Positions 51,473 through 60,901 of a stretch of 64,000 nucleotides of DNA are shown in pieces. Each line of letters starts with the position of its first letter. Within the stretch, counting starts at the first letter, position 1. The translations under genes were made by a program, and so were the position numbers. The notes beneath the pieces are model-generated. The model made no database searches. It had not been told where the DNA came from and was given only the letters and a program-made list of their open reading frames with translations. Source of the DNA: Aureimonas endophytica (GTDB taxonomy: Bacteria; Pseudomonadota; Alphaproteobacteria; Rhizobiales; Rhizobiaceae); NCBI RefSeq assembly GCF_014642635.1, contig NZ_BMIQ01000002.1, positions 744,001 to 808,000 on the forward strand, in the 5' to 3' direction.

Positions 51473-54400
51473 TCAGGCGCTGAGCACGTCGTGATGGAAG
51501 AACTTGAAGTCGGCCTCGGCGAGGGCTTTGGGAGCGACGTTCTTGATGAGGATCGTATCGGTTGGGGAAAGTGTGATGAGGGTATCGGCGCCCTTTTGGG
51601 TGATGAGGGGAAGGAGATGGGCGTAGTCGGCGACGAGGTCGGCCTCGATGGCGATGATGTCGTGACCGCCTGTGGTGCTGGCCTGGAAGCCTGAGACGGT
51701 GTCCTTGCCGAACTGTGCGGCGAAGACGAAGGTGTCGCTGGCCTTGCTACCGACGAGGGTGTCGGCGACGCCTTGATGGGAGGCGAGGGTGCTGCCGACG
51801 AGCGCGGTCTGGACGTGGGAGCCGTCGGCCTTGGTGAGGTCGGTCCACTGCTTGACGTTGTTGGCGCCGTAGTGGTCCTTCTGGACGCTTGTGGGGTCGG
51901 CCGCGCCCTGCGCCGTCGCCGTTGTTTTGGCGGCGAGGCTGGCGGCGAGGGCGGCCGGGGCGGTGGCGTAGGTGAAGGCGAAGGTGTCGCGCGAGCCGTC
52001 GCCGGCGACGAGCACGGCGGAGACCTCGCGGCCGGCGGTGTCGTAGCTGTGGGTTTCGGCGGTGCCGTCGCTGTGCACGATCTGGTCGAAGGCCAGCGTT
52101 CCGTCGGCATAGGCGCGCTTCATTTCCAGAAGCTGGCCTTTGGCGTCGTAGGTGGCGATCTGGGTGGCGTAGGGCTTGTTGGCGACGGCGTAGTTGGCCT
52201 CGACGCGGGTTTTGTCGGCGGCGATGGTGATGGAACTGGTTTCGAGGCCGGTCTTGGGATCGAAATAGTGCCATTCGCGCGCGCCGTCGGCCTTGCGCAG
52301 TTCGGCCGAGAGCTGGTGGCCGGCGGCGTCGAACTGGTCGATTTCGGCGGTGCCGCCGTTGGCGCCGAGCTTGGTGAGGGTCATGGTGCCGTTGCCGGCC
52401 CATTGCTTGACGATCTGGGAGCCGTCGGCGGCGACGGTCTGCTCGAAGGCGGGCTTGCCGTCGGCATAGGCGCGCTTCAGCGTCAGAAGCTTGTCGGCCG
52501 CGTCATAGGTGGCGTCCTGCGTCGCGTAGGCCTTGCCGCTCACCGCAAGGCTCACCTCCTGCCGAACCCCGTCATGCAGAAGCGTCTGGCTCACAACCTT
52601 CCCGGATACGTCGTAACGGTCCGTCTGCGAGGCGCCGTCCGTCGCGATCGTGGTCCGTGACGCGACGAGGCCGTCGGAGCCGACGAAGAAGACGACGATG
52701 CTCTTCGAGCCGTCGCTCGCGATATCCGTATAGCCCGTGGCCTCGCCGCTGGCGGGATCGTAGCGGGTGAGGCGATGGCCGCCGTCCGGCGCGGCGACGT
52801 CCGAGCCGACGAGCCTGCCATCCGCGTCGTAGCGATAGGTGCCGACATATTGCGCGCCGTCGGCGAGGGTCTGGGTATAGCCGCTGACGATGCCGCCCGC
52901 GCCGATGGCGAAGACGGTGTGCGAGCCGTCCGGATTCCAGGTCTCGGACGTCAGCAGCACGCCATCGGCGGAATAGGTGGCGAGCGCGACGAGCTTGCCC
53001 GCCTTGTCGACGACGCTCGCGCGGATGGCATAGGGCTCGCCGGTGATGCCGAAGACCGTCGTCCTGACCGAGCCGTCGGTGGCGGTGAAGACGGAGGAGG
53101 TCTCGACGCCCGCCGCGTCGTAGTAATGCGCCTCGCCGCTGCCGTCGGCATGCGAGCTCTGGGAGAAGAGCTTCACTCCGGCCTTGTCGAAGCGCTCCTG
53201 GAGGATCAGCTTGCCGGCGGCGTCGTAGCTCAGCTCCTTGCGGACATAGGACTGGTTCTGGATGTTCAGCGTCACCGCCAGCTTCGACTTGTCGGCATGG
53301 ATGACGGTATAGCCGCTCTCGATCCCGGTCTTGGCGTCGTAATTGTGCTGGATGCCGGAGCCGTCGAGGCCGCGCTCCTCGCGATAGGTGACGATCCCGC
53401 CGATATTGACCTTCTCGACCAGCGCGACGCTGCCGTCGATGCGCAGGATCGAGATGTCGTGGCCGCCCGCCGCGTTGAGCGAGTCGATCCGCGACGTGCC
53501 GTCCTTGTTGAAGGTCTGGGTGAAGATCGCGGTCGAGCCGGAATAGCGGGTCCGCTCCGTCAGGAGGCCCGTCGAATCGTAGGCTTCCGTCTGGAGATCG
53601 TAGGCCTTGCCGGTCACCGGCACCTTTACGAGGAAGGAATAGGGACCCTTGATCGCCGCGAGCGCCGTCGCGTTGCTCTTGAGGAGGGCGTTCAGCTCGA
53701 TCGCGGAAGAGAGGACGAAGACCGGATTGTCGGTGAGGACGATCGCGCCGAGCGTCGGATCGCGGGCGAGCGCCGTCATCTCGGGCAGAAGTTCCGCCGT
53801 CGTGCCGACGCGCACCTTCACCGCGTCGGCGAGCGCGCCGGTCCGCCCGCTCGCCTCGTCGACGGCCATCGCGAAGAGCGAGGAACTGCGGGCGGCCGCC
53901 GGCACGGCGACCTCGCCGGCATAATGGCCGGACGCATCGGTGGCGAAGCTGGCGACGAGCGTCTGCCCGTCATAGATCTGCACCACCGTGCCGGCCTTGG
54001 CGGTTCCCGACAGGCTGACGAGGCGCGTCGCCGCGTCGGCGCCGTTCGTCACGGCATCCACCGCGAGGCTCGGCTTGCCGATGAAATCCGCCTTGTCGGG
54101 GAAGGTCACGGCATCGCCGGTGGCGATCTTCAGGTCCGCATAGGTCGCCGCGATGGTCTCGGTGGCGTTGGAATGGCGATAGATGCCTTCCTTCCAGTAG
54201 ACGCTGCTCTGCTGGCTGTAGCCGAGGGGGCCCGAATAATCGACCAACGTGACGCCGTCGCGGCTGACGACCAGGCGCCCGTTCTCGCCGGTCGGATCGA
54301 AGACCACCTTGATATCGAGATTGTAGCCGTGGCCGCGCTGGATGTCCTGCGCATCGACGAAGACGCGCTTGGAGACCGGATTGCCGTTGGCGTCGCTATA

Positions 54401-55717
54401 GCTGATATAGATGCCGAAGCGCTCGCCCTCGAGCGAGAAGCTGAAGGGCGGGGCCCAGGACGGGGCGCCGGGATAGTTGTCCTGGTGGAACTGGCCGAGC
54501 ACCATGAAGTAGGCGGTGTTCGGCGCGCCCGGCTCCAGCGTGAACTTGTAGCTGAGATCGATCGGGACGCCGTTGGCGTAATTCGTCTGGCCGGCCACCT
54601 CGCTTCGCTCGGACGTGGCGCCGCTATAGCGATCGTAGGAAAAGACGTCCCGGTCGCGCAGCTCGAAGCGCAGCGTGTTCTCGTCCGGTGCGGAGAGGCT
54701 CCAGTCCTTGTAGGAATTCTGGACCCAGAAGGTCTCGTCCGCCGTCGCGATGAAGAAGTTGCCGTAGTGGATGGCGTTGGCATCCGCCGAAGTGCCGATC
54801 TCGAACTTGCCGGGATTGGCGGCGCTGGCCTGGAGGAATCCGGACGGGTCGCTCGACACGGCCGTCACCGAATGCGTTCCGAGCCCCTCCACCGGGACCT
54901 TGATCGCATAGGTGCCGTCGCTCCTGGCAAGGGTCGTGCCGACGACCGTGCCGTCGATATAGAGATCGATCTTCGACAGCGCCGCGGCTTTGCCCGACAG
55001 GGTGGCCGTGAAGGCGCCGGCGGCATCGGCATCGACATTGTCGAGCGACAGGGTCGGCTGGTCGATGAAGGCGAGCTTGGCCGGCAACGCCACCTGATCG
55101 CCGGTCTCGACCGTCAGGTCGTGATAGGTCGCCGCAACCGTCTCGCGGGCGAGGACCGGACGCGACAGGCCCTGATGCCAGCCGAGCTCCGCCTGGCCGT
55201 CGAAGCCGAGCGGGCCGGAATAGTCGCCGACGGTCCGGCCGTCGATCTTCAGAACCAGGCGGCCCGCGCCCTTCGGATCGAGCACCGCCGTCACGTCGAT
55301 CGCATGGTCGCGGCCGCTCACGATGTCGACCGGGTCGACATAGATCTGCTTCTCGATCACGGCGTCGCCGACGCCCGCGTAGCGGATGCGTGCGACGAGA
55401 TGATCGCCGACGAGTTCGAGGGAGAAAGGCGCGGGCGCGGCCGTGTCGGCCGCCGCGATCCGGCCGAGAACGAGGGCGGAGGCGTCGTTGCCCGTCGGCA
55501 GGTCGAGGCTGAGGCCGAAGGCGATATGGAGCGGGGTGCCGAGGGCGAAGTCTTCGTCGAAGGCCATTTCGGAGCGCTCGACCTGTCCGGCACCGGCTTC
55601 GGAACTGGCGGGAATGTCGCCGTCCCGCAGCTCGAAACGGAACGCGCTGTCGCCTGTGGTGGCGAAGCTCCAGTCCCGGCCGGCATTGTCCGTACTATAC
55701 TCGTTCGTCTCAGACAT
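51473..55717 (-). CDS. Giant type I-secreted protein with two lyase-like domains (copy 2)
   Basis: The 1414-residue protein has no Sec signal. Lyase-like domain 1 (about 10-210) is degenerate: ERSEM at 47-51 is kept, but GQFH is GRIA (85-88) and YWKEGIYR is GWHQGLSR (179-186). An Ig-like segment (about 215-305) separates it from lyase-like domain 2 (about 315-535), which keeps RSEV (371-374), GQFH (408-411) and YWKEGIYR (507-514) and closely follows copy 1. A second Ig-like segment (about 540-640), a segment shared with copy 1, and YD-like repeats up to about 1310 follow. The type I secretion C-terminus is identical to copy 1 up to the last two codons (FHHDVL then SA versus HI). Domain 1 may now bind rather than cut polysaccharide. 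Export by prsD/prsE is inferred. Confidence 0.85.
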   Translation of the reverse strand: MSETNEYSTDNAGRDWSFATTGDSAFRFELRDGDIPASSEAGAGQVERSEMAFDEDFALGTPLHIAFGLSLDLPTGNDASALVLGRIAAADTAAPAPFSLELVGDHLVARIRYAGVGDAVIEKQIYVDPVDIVSGRDHAIDVTAVLDPKGAGRLVLKIDGRTVGDYSGPLGFDGQAELGWHQGLSRPVLARETVAATYHDLTVETGDQVALPAKLAFIDQPTLSLDNVDADAAGAFTATLSGKAAALSKIDLYIDGTVVGTTLARSDGTYAIKVPVEGLGTHSVTAVSSDPSGFLQASAANPGKFEIGTSADANAIHYGNFFIATADETFWVQNSYKDWSLSAPDENTLRFELRDRDVFSYDRYSGATSERSEVAGQTNYANGVPIDLSYKFTLEPGAPNTAYFMVLGQFHQDNYPGAPSWAPPFSFSLEGERFGIYISYSDANGNPVSKRVFVDAQDIQRGHGYNLDIKVVFDPTGENGRLVVSRDGVTLVDYSGPLGYSQQSSVYWKEGIYRHSNATETIAATYADLKIATGDAVTFPDKADFIGKPSLAVDAVTNGADAATRLVSLSGTAKAGTVVQIYDGQTLVASFATDASGHYAGEVAVPAAARSSSLFAMAVDEASGRTGALADAVKVRVGTTAELLPEMTALARDPTLGAIVLTDNPVFVLSSAIELNALLKSNATALAAIKGPYSFLVKVPVTGKAYDLQTEAYDSTGLLTERTRYSGSTAIFTQTFNKDGTSRIDSLNAAGGHDISILRIDGSVALVEKVNIGGIVTYREERGLDGSGIQHNYDAKTGIESGYTVIHADKSKLAVTLNIQNQSYVRKELSYDAAGKLILQERFDKAGVKLFSQSSHADGSGEAHYYDAAGVETSSVFTATDGSVRTTVFGITGEPYAIRASVVDKAGKLVALATYSADGVLLTSETWNPDGSHTVFAIGAGGIVSGYTQTLADGAQYVGTYRYDADGRLVGSDVAAPDGGHRLTRYDPASGEATGYTDIASDGSKSIVVFFVGSDGLVASRTTIATDGASQTDRYDVSGKVVSQTLLHDGVRQEVSLAVSGKAYATQDATYDAADKLLTLKRAYADGKPAFEQTVAADGSQIVKQWAGNGTMTLTKLGANGGTAEIDQFDAAGHQLSAELRKADGAREWHYFDPKTGLETSSITIAADKTRVEANYAVANKPYATQIATYDAKGQLLEMKRAYADGTLAFDQIVHSDGTAETHSYDTAGREVSAVLVAGDGSRDTFAFTYATAPAALAASLAAKTTATAQGAADPTSVQKDHYGANNVKQWTDLTKADGSHVQTALVGSTLASHQGVADTLVGSKASDTFVFAAQFGKDTVSGFQASTTGGHDIIAIEADLVADYAHLLPLITQKGADTLITLSPTDTILIKNVAPKALAEADFKFFHHDVLSA
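51483..52628. repeat. 1146-bp direct repeat, copy B (3' end of the second giant gene)
   Basis: The partner of 45868-47013; same strand and same reading frame in both giant genes. Because the coding ends are shared but the upstream repeats differ, the shared part has probably been homogenised after the genes separated, or the two arose by a very recent partial duplication. Confidence 0.92.
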
Positions 55718-56341
55718 CGCGAGCCTTCGGCCAGGAAGCCAAGCATCCTCGAGCGGATCGGAATACGCGGAGCGGCTGCCTGTCGCGACGGCTCTCGCCG
55801 CCGCTGCGGCAGCCTCGCGGGCATTCCAGGATTCGATCCGAGCGGACGCTCAACGACAGCTTAATCGTTTTCTTCGAATGCGATCATAGCGTCGCGTCCG
55901 GCGAGGGTCAAACAACCTACTGCAGTGCAACACAACTAAAGCGCGGACCCGGCGGGAGAATCTAAGGCGCAGCTGGTTTTTCCGCTGCCATGTGGACGAA
56001 GTGTCACAAGCTCTCGCTGAGGATTTCGCCGAGGGCGTCTCTCGTTGCCCTTCAACATTCCTTCTCGCGCCAGCCGATCGAGAAGAAGGCGGGGAAAGGC
56101 GGGCTCGGTTACTCGGGATCTATCACGTTATGCGTACAGATCGACAGTGTTTTCAATGCGCGCCGCTTGGTTTCGCGGGCTTTCTCCGACATCCGCCTTG
56201 CTGAGGCAGAGCAGCCGGGTGTTGTAAATCGGAACTGGCTGACGTATTGCGAAGAGCAACGCGTCTCCCATGAATCGCTCCGAGGTCCGATTACCGTCGG
56301 CCGCCAAGTCGTTTACAGTTTCAGCAAGGATTGATCGCGCG
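55718..56341. other. Divergent intergenic region, AT-richer, no gene recognised
   Basis: About 620 bases between the start of the second giant gene (minus strand) and the GT-like gene (plus strand). The part at 55860-56010 is AT-rich and holds TGCAGTGC (55922-55929), also found at 49689-49696 upstream of the other giant gene. No protein is convincing here. Confidence 0.45.
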
Positions 56342-57367
56342 ATGGATGCTCGTTCCAGGGAGCGAAGTCAGTTTCTCGTCGTCGTCAGGACGCATTATAT
56401 TGACGAAGAACTGATCAAGTTCGTTCGGCGGATCGAAAGCGCGAACTGCGACATCGTCATCGCGGCCGAGGAAGGAAAGCACGAATGCATCGTGCCGGCG
56501 GACCTGCGGAAGGTGTCCCTCAACGCGGAAAGTCTGAGCCGTCTGAGGCTGTTCTTCAAACCAAATGCCGAGAACACGATCGGCGATGCAGGCTGGCGCT
56601 GCGGCGATTACAGCCTCTACGCGGCGCGCGAGGCTTTCCCCGATTATCCGCACTATCTGCTGATCGAACCCGACGTCGAGATTCGCACGGCGGATCTCGC
56701 GCAGTTCATGGACCGGCTGGCGCGACAGGCCGATCGGGACTTCATGGCCTGCAATCTTCGGCTCGCTCCGAAGCGGTGGTTCTGGGCGAAGACGATGGAG
56801 GCGTTCGGTCAGCCGGTCTGGCGCTGCATCTTTCCCTTCGTCTGGGCCAGCGCTGCGGCGCTCGATCTGGCACTGTTGCGGCGTCAGGAGCTTTCGCTGA
56901 GGGCCGCAAGCGACGAGACGATCGCCGAACATTGGCCGAACGACGAGGCTTTCGTCGCGACGACCCTCTGCAATTCCTCGCTGCAATCCGCCGATTTTTC
57001 CCAGATGGCGCCGCAGCCTTATGACGAAAGCACCGTCTCGTTCCATCGGCCCTTCTCGCGCGCGCTGCTGAGGAGCGGGCGGCCCGATGAGAAGCTCTAC
57101 CATCCGGTCCTCGCGGACGAGCAGTTCACGCGCAAAGCGGAAAAGCTTCTGGCGGTGGCGGCAAGTCGAAAGCGGCTCGCGGCCTATCATATGTTCACGC
57201 CGGACTTCCACGCGGCGTTGCGTGCCGAATGTGGAGACGAGGTCGCGCGGGACTTCACGCGTCGGCTCGAAGCCGAGCTGCGCGCGATCGGTCGGAGCCG
57301 GACAATTCTCGCAGGCTTCCTGCTGGCTCGCAAACTCTACCACCGCGTCGTTCCTTCGGCGGAATAG
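56342..57367 (+). CDS. Glycosyltransferase-like protein, GT-A type, unrecognised family
   Basis: The 341-residue protein starts at ATG 56342, with AAGGA upstream; an ATG at 56270 would add 24 residues. The N-terminal part is beta-alpha: QFLVVVRTHYIDEELIKFVRRIES, then DIVIAAEE. A central acidic motif, YPHYLLIEPDVEIRTADLAQFMDRLA, resembles the DxD metal-binding loop of GT-A enzymes in place and setting. FVWASAAALDLALLRRQEL and HWPNDEAFVATTL would be the acceptor side. A named family was not recognised. Its position in an EPS island beside the ExoQ-like gene supports a glycosyltransferase-like role. Confidence is moderate. Confidence 0.6.
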   Translation: MDARSRERSQFLVVVRTHYIDEELIKFVRRIESANCDIVIAAEEGKHECIVPADLRKVSLNAESLSRLRLFFKPNAENTIGDAGWRCGDYSLYAAREAFPDYPHYLLIEPDVEIRTADLAQFMDRLARQADRDFMACNLRLAPKRWFWAKTMEAFGQPVWRCIFPFVWASAAALDLALLRRQELSLRAASDETIAEHWPNDEAFVATTLCNSSLQSADFSQMAPQPYDESTVSFHRPFSRALLRSGRPDEKLYHPVLADEQFTRKAEKLLAVAASRKRLAAYHMFTPDFHAALRAECGDEVARDFTRRLEAELRAIGRSRTILAGFLLARKLYHRVVPSAE

Positions 57368-57724
57368 CGCCACAGCCATCGCTCTTTCCATTCGGACGAG
57401 CCGGATTCGGCCTTTATCGCATCGCACATTCGTCGAAGCCTTCGACAAAGCGGGCGGTCGCCGTCGTAACGATCCTGGCCGGGAAGAGAGATGGCGGGCG
57501 GGTTCGGCCGCCGGCCCGGCCAGCGCTCTAGCGGCGGGAGCGCGAAACCGGGGCGCCAAACCGACGCCCCGGGCCGGAATGTCGGCGGCTTGCGCCATGG
57601 CCGTGGCGGGTTTTCACGGCCGGGCCGGTTCCGCAAGATTCCATCATTCCTTGAAATCGGCTAAAGCTCGACTCGGTGCGATAGCCGCCTCTTTTTGGCC
57701 GATAACGCAGTCCAGGGAACCTTC
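57368..57724. other. Intergenic region, no gene recognised
   Basis: 357 bases between the GT-like gene and the ExoQ-like gene. An AGGGAA ribosome site lies at 57713-57718 just before the next start. No coding sequence is supported in the rest. Confidence 0.4.
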
Positions 57725-59116
57725 ATGCTGTCGCTGCCAAGACCTGTTACCAGCGTTCCTCCGCCGACATCCTTGGAAAAGATCATCGTCCTTCTGATCA
57801 TCACCTTCCCGGTGATGGGCGTGTTCTTTGCCCCGGAATCCTATTTCGCTCCGCAGGGTTACTCCATCGCGAATGTGAGCGGCAAGGAGCTGGGCTTTCC
57901 GTTCGGCCGCATCGCCTTCATCATCCTTTTGATTTGGCTCGTGCCGCAATATCTTCGAATGCCACGAACGATGGGGATGGCATTGCTGCGCTCGGGCCTG
58001 CCGGTCCTGTTCGTCTGCCTGATGGTGGTGAGCGGTACCTGGACGGCGGATCCCGGCCAGTCGATCAATCGCAGCTTCCGCACGCTTCTCCTTGTGCTGA
58101 TGGCCGTCTATCTCATTGAGCGCTACGATTGGCGCGAGCTCTATCGGTTCTTCGCGATCGCGGGCGTGATTGCCATTGTGGGCTCGACTTTCGCGGCGCT
58201 CGCGATGCCGACATACGGCCTCAGCGATCTCGAAGGTTACCGCGATGCGTGGCGCGGCGCGCTGCAGCACAAGAATTCGCTCGGCGCCCTGATGACACTT
58301 CTGTTGCCGATCGCCTATCTCGGCTGGCGCGACGGCGCGTTGAAGCGGCCGATGGCGCTGTTTCTTCTGTTCGGCAGCGCCGTCCTCGTGGTCAAGTCGC
58401 GCTCGGCCACGTCCATCGTCACCTATGCCGCGACGGCTGGGCTGCTTGTCGCCATTCCCTTCTTCAACCGGCTGCACAGTCGGAGTGTGAAGCTCGGCGT
58501 CGCCTTTCTCGCGGTGGCCCTGGCCTATCCGCTGATGCAGATGAAGGTGCTTCTCGACGACTTCCTCGGCGCCATCGGCCGCAGCACCGACTTCACGGGT
58601 CGCCAGCCGATCTGGGACATCGTCAACGCGATGAGCGACCTACGCCCGGTCTGGGGCTACGGCTCCGGCTTCTGGGCGATCGACAGCCTCGATCGCGACT
58701 ATATCTGGAGCGTGATGAACTGGGCGGTCCCGCACGCCCACAACACCTTTCTCGATATCCGCTTCCAGCTCGGCTATGTCGGCCTGGCGATCGCGGTCCT
58801 CTTCTTCGGCATCGCGGCGCTGCGCATGATACGGGGCTTCGCCTATGGCATGCCGACGCTGGCATTGCTCTGGCCCCTCATCATCATCACGACCTTCATT
58901 CGTGGCTCGACCGAGACCTATATCGTCGAGCCCGGCTCCGGCGGTCTGTTCTGGTTCGTGCTGTCCTATGCCGCGCTCGGCAAGCTCGCCGCCAACGCGC
59001 CGCAAACCGGCACGGTGCCGGTCACCGGTCTCGGCCGCTGGACCGGCTCGCCGAAGGTGCCGAAGCGCTTCGGCCGGACGATGCCGGAAGGCCCGTTGCA
59101 GCCTCGCCAGGCCTGA
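57725..59116 (+). CDS. exoQ: ExoQ/Wzy-like polysaccharide polymerase (O-antigen ligase family)
   Basis: The 463-residue integral membrane protein has about 11 helices. The family motif is SGTWTADPGQSINRSFRTLLLVLMAVYL, then RGALQHKNSLGALMTLLLP. A C-terminal periplasmic loop, STDFTGRQPIWDIVNAMSDLRPVWGYGSGFWA...VPHAHNTFLDIRFQLGYVGL, carries the GRxxIW and HAHN patterns of ExoQ and related polymerases. The start at ATG 57725 has a well-spaced AGGGAA; ATG-like starts upstream lack one. It polymerises lipid-linked repeat units in the periplasm, working with the Wzx flippase and Wzc-like co-polymerase of this island. A different member of the superfamily lies at 17538-18965. Confidence 0.88.
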   Translation: MLSLPRPVTSVPPPTSLEKIIVLLIITFPVMGVFFAPESYFAPQGYSIANVSGKELGFPFGRIAFIILLIWLVPQYLRMPRTMGMALLRSGLPVLFVCLMVVSGTWTADPGQSINRSFRTLLLVLMAVYLIERYDWRELYRFFAIAGVIAIVGSTFAALAMPTYGLSDLEGYRDAWRGALQHKNSLGALMTLLLPIAYLGWRDGALKRPMALFLLFGSAVLVVKSRSATSIVTYAATAGLLVAIPFFNRLHSRSVKLGVAFLAVALAYPLMQMKVLLDDFLGAIGRSTDFTGRQPIWDIVNAMSDLRPVWGYGSGFWAIDSLDRDYIWSVMNWAVPHAHNTFLDIRFQLGYVGLAIAVLFFGIAALRMIRGFAYGMPTLALLWPLIIITTFIRGSTETYIVEPGSGGLFWFVLSYAALGKLAANAPQTGTVPVTGLGRWTGSPKVPKRFGRTMPEGPLQPRQA

Positions 59117-59265
59117 AGCGGCCGTCGCGCATCCAAGCGATCGGCCGCATCGCTCCGGAGGCGGCCGATCGCGCCCGGTTCGCGACCGGAGGAGCAAGAT
59201 CACCCGGGCGCCGGCCGGCGCGGGGATGGCGCGGCATCCGAAGCCCTCGGCCCATACGAAACGAG

Positions 59266-59298
59266 AAAAGCCCGCGCGGGGGTCCCCGGCGGGTTTTT
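59266..59298 (+). terminator. Intrinsic terminator after the ExoQ-like gene
   Basis: CCCGC(GC)GGGG, then GT, then CCCC(G)GCGGG form a strong stem-loop followed by TTTTTCT (59294-59300), with AAAA on the 5' side. It lies 150 bases after the stop and faces the convergent Wzx gene. Confidence 0.85.
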
Positions 59299-59434
59299 CT
59301 GCGTTCGGAGCCGTCTCGATGCCGGCGGTCGCGCCGGCCCGCCTGTCGGTTCGCGGCCGAAGATCCGGGATGCTCGGCGATCCGATGCCAGCCGATCGCC
59401 GGCGGGGCGATGCCGGCCGGCCCGTCCGGCGCGG

Positions 59435-60901
59435 TCAGCGGTCCTTCTTCACCAGGCTCTGGGCGAAGAGCAGGTTGTCCTTGGCGAGGTTCCAGCCGAC
59501 GATCGCATAGGTGAGGACATAGCCGAGCACGAAGCTGCTGCCCATGATGATCGCGCGAAGGATCGTGTTGTCCGGCAGGGACGACACTTCGTTGCGCACC
59601 GCCAGGGATAAGGCGAAGCCGGCGATACAGGCGAGGAAGGGAATGCCGAGCGGCCGCACGACCGCCTTCCAATCGAGCTTCAGGCCGCGCAGCGTGACGA
59701 AGAAGTCGATGGGCGTGATCGCCAGGAGGCAGAGCGCATAGAAGTCGGCGGTCGCCGCGACGCTGTCGAAGCGGATGAAGTAGAGCGGCGGCAGAACGAC
59801 GAGGGCCTTGACGATCGTGACGTTGAGCAGCGTCTGAGGCCGGCCGACGGCGGTGAGATAGGCGCCGTTGATCGACTGCGTGCAATGGATGCCGCCGATC
59901 AGCAGCAGGGGGATCATGACGCGATCGGCGCCGGCCCATTTCTCGCCGAACATCAGATGGTTCACTTCCGGCGCGATGGCCGCGAGGCCGACGAAGACGG
60001 GCGTGCCGAAGCTCGTGCAGATCGAGGTGCTGCGGATATAGAGGCGCCGCACCCGCTCCAGGTCGTCGGAGATCTTGGCGAGCATCGACAGGACCACGCT
60101 CGAAATGCTCGTCGACAGGAGCTGGAGCAGCAGGAGATAAAGGCGCGAGGCGACGGTGAAGAGGCCGAGCGCGGCGGCGCCGTAGACGACGAGGATGATG
60201 AAGTCGACGCTCTTGCCCGTCGCGAAATCGACCACGAACTTCGTCACGACGCGCGAGCCGAAGGCGCCGATCTCCATCGCGCTCTTCGGATGGAGTTCGA
60301 GCGAGGGCTTCCAGACGGGAGCGTGCCACACCCAGATCGCGCCGACGATCGTCTGGGCGGCGAACTGGCAGATCAGCGACCAGGTGCCGAAGCCGGCGAA
60401 GGCCATGCCGACGCCGACGATGCCGCCGACGATCGTGCCGAGAATGGTGCGCACCGCCAGCTGCCGGAACATCAGCGCGCGCCGATACATGAATTCCTGG
60501 AAGGAGGTGAAGGTCATGAACGGCGTGATCATCGCCGCGCCCCGCAGATAGGGGGTGAGGCCCGGCACCTCCATCAGGCTGGCGATCTGCGGGGCGAAGA
60601 TCACCATGCTGGTCGCGAGCGTGGTCGAGATCGTCATCGCCACGTAGAAGGGCAGGTTGACATCGGCCGGGCGCAGGTCCCGGCGCTGGACGATCGCGTC
60701 GGAACAGCCGAATTCCGCGACGAGATTGAGCAGCGTCATGATCAGGAAGGCGGAGGAGGCGAGGCCGAAATCCGCCGGGTTCAGAAGCCGCGCCAGAAGG
60801 ACGAAGACCAGAAGGCTGACGACGCGGCCGCCCCAACTCTGGATCGACGACCAGAGGAGCGCCGATGCCGCCCGGCGCCGAAGGCTGATGGAATCGCTCA
60901 C
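59435..60901 (-). CDS. Polysaccharide flippase (Wzx / oligosaccharide flippase family)
   Basis: The 488-residue integral membrane protein of the MOP superfamily has 12-14 helices. It begins RRAASALLWSSIQSWGGRVVSLLVFVLLARLLNPADFGLAS, the standard start of Wzx/RfbX-like flippases (often annotated as lipopolysaccharide biosynthesis protein). FQEFMYRRALMFRQLAVRTILGTIVGG and ALGLFTVASRLYLLLLQLLSTSISSVVLSMLAKI are further family positions. It turns lipid-linked repeat units to the periplasmic face of the inner membrane. On the minus strand it follows pssE after 352 bp, so it may have its own promoter. Confidence 0.9.
   Translation of the reverse strand: MSDSISLRRRAASALLWSSIQSWGGRVVSLLVFVLLARLLNPADFGLASSAFLIMTLLNLVAEFGCSDAIVQRRDLRPADVNLPFYVAMTISTTLATSMVIFAPQIASLMEVPGLTPYLRGAAMITPFMTFTSFQEFMYRRALMFRQLAVRTILGTIVGGIVGVGMAFAGFGTWSLICQFAAQTIVGAIWVWHAPVWKPSLELHPKSAMEIGAFGSRVVTKFVVDFATGKSVDFIILVVYGAAALGLFTVASRLYLLLLQLLSTSISSVVLSMLAKISDDLERVRRLYIRSTSICTSFGTPVFVGLAAIAPEVNHLMFGEKWAGADRVMIPLLLIGGIHCTQSINGAYLTAVGRPQTLLNVTIVKALVVLPPLYFIRFDSVAATADFYALCLLAITPIDFFVTLRGLKLDWKAVVRPLGIPFLACIAGFALSLAVRNEVSSLPDNTILRAIIMGSSFVLGYVLTYAIVGWNLAKDNLLFAQSLVKKDR

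Noticed and set aside
45868-52628. The 1146-bp repeat as an insertion sequence
   Set aside because: It is in-frame coding sequence of two paralogs, with no transposase, terminal inverted repeats or target-site duplication.
45858-55717. Interpretation of the YD-like repeats as a polymorphic toxin (Rhs/tcc)
   Set aside because: No Rhs core motif, no variable C-terminal toxin with immunity gene; the C-terminus is a conserved type I secretion signal and the N-termini are lyase-like.
52775-55864. A 1029-residue plus-strand frame opposite the second giant gene
   Set aside because: Antisense shadow with His/Arg/Asp runs; the minus-strand gene has strong motifs and matches its paralog.
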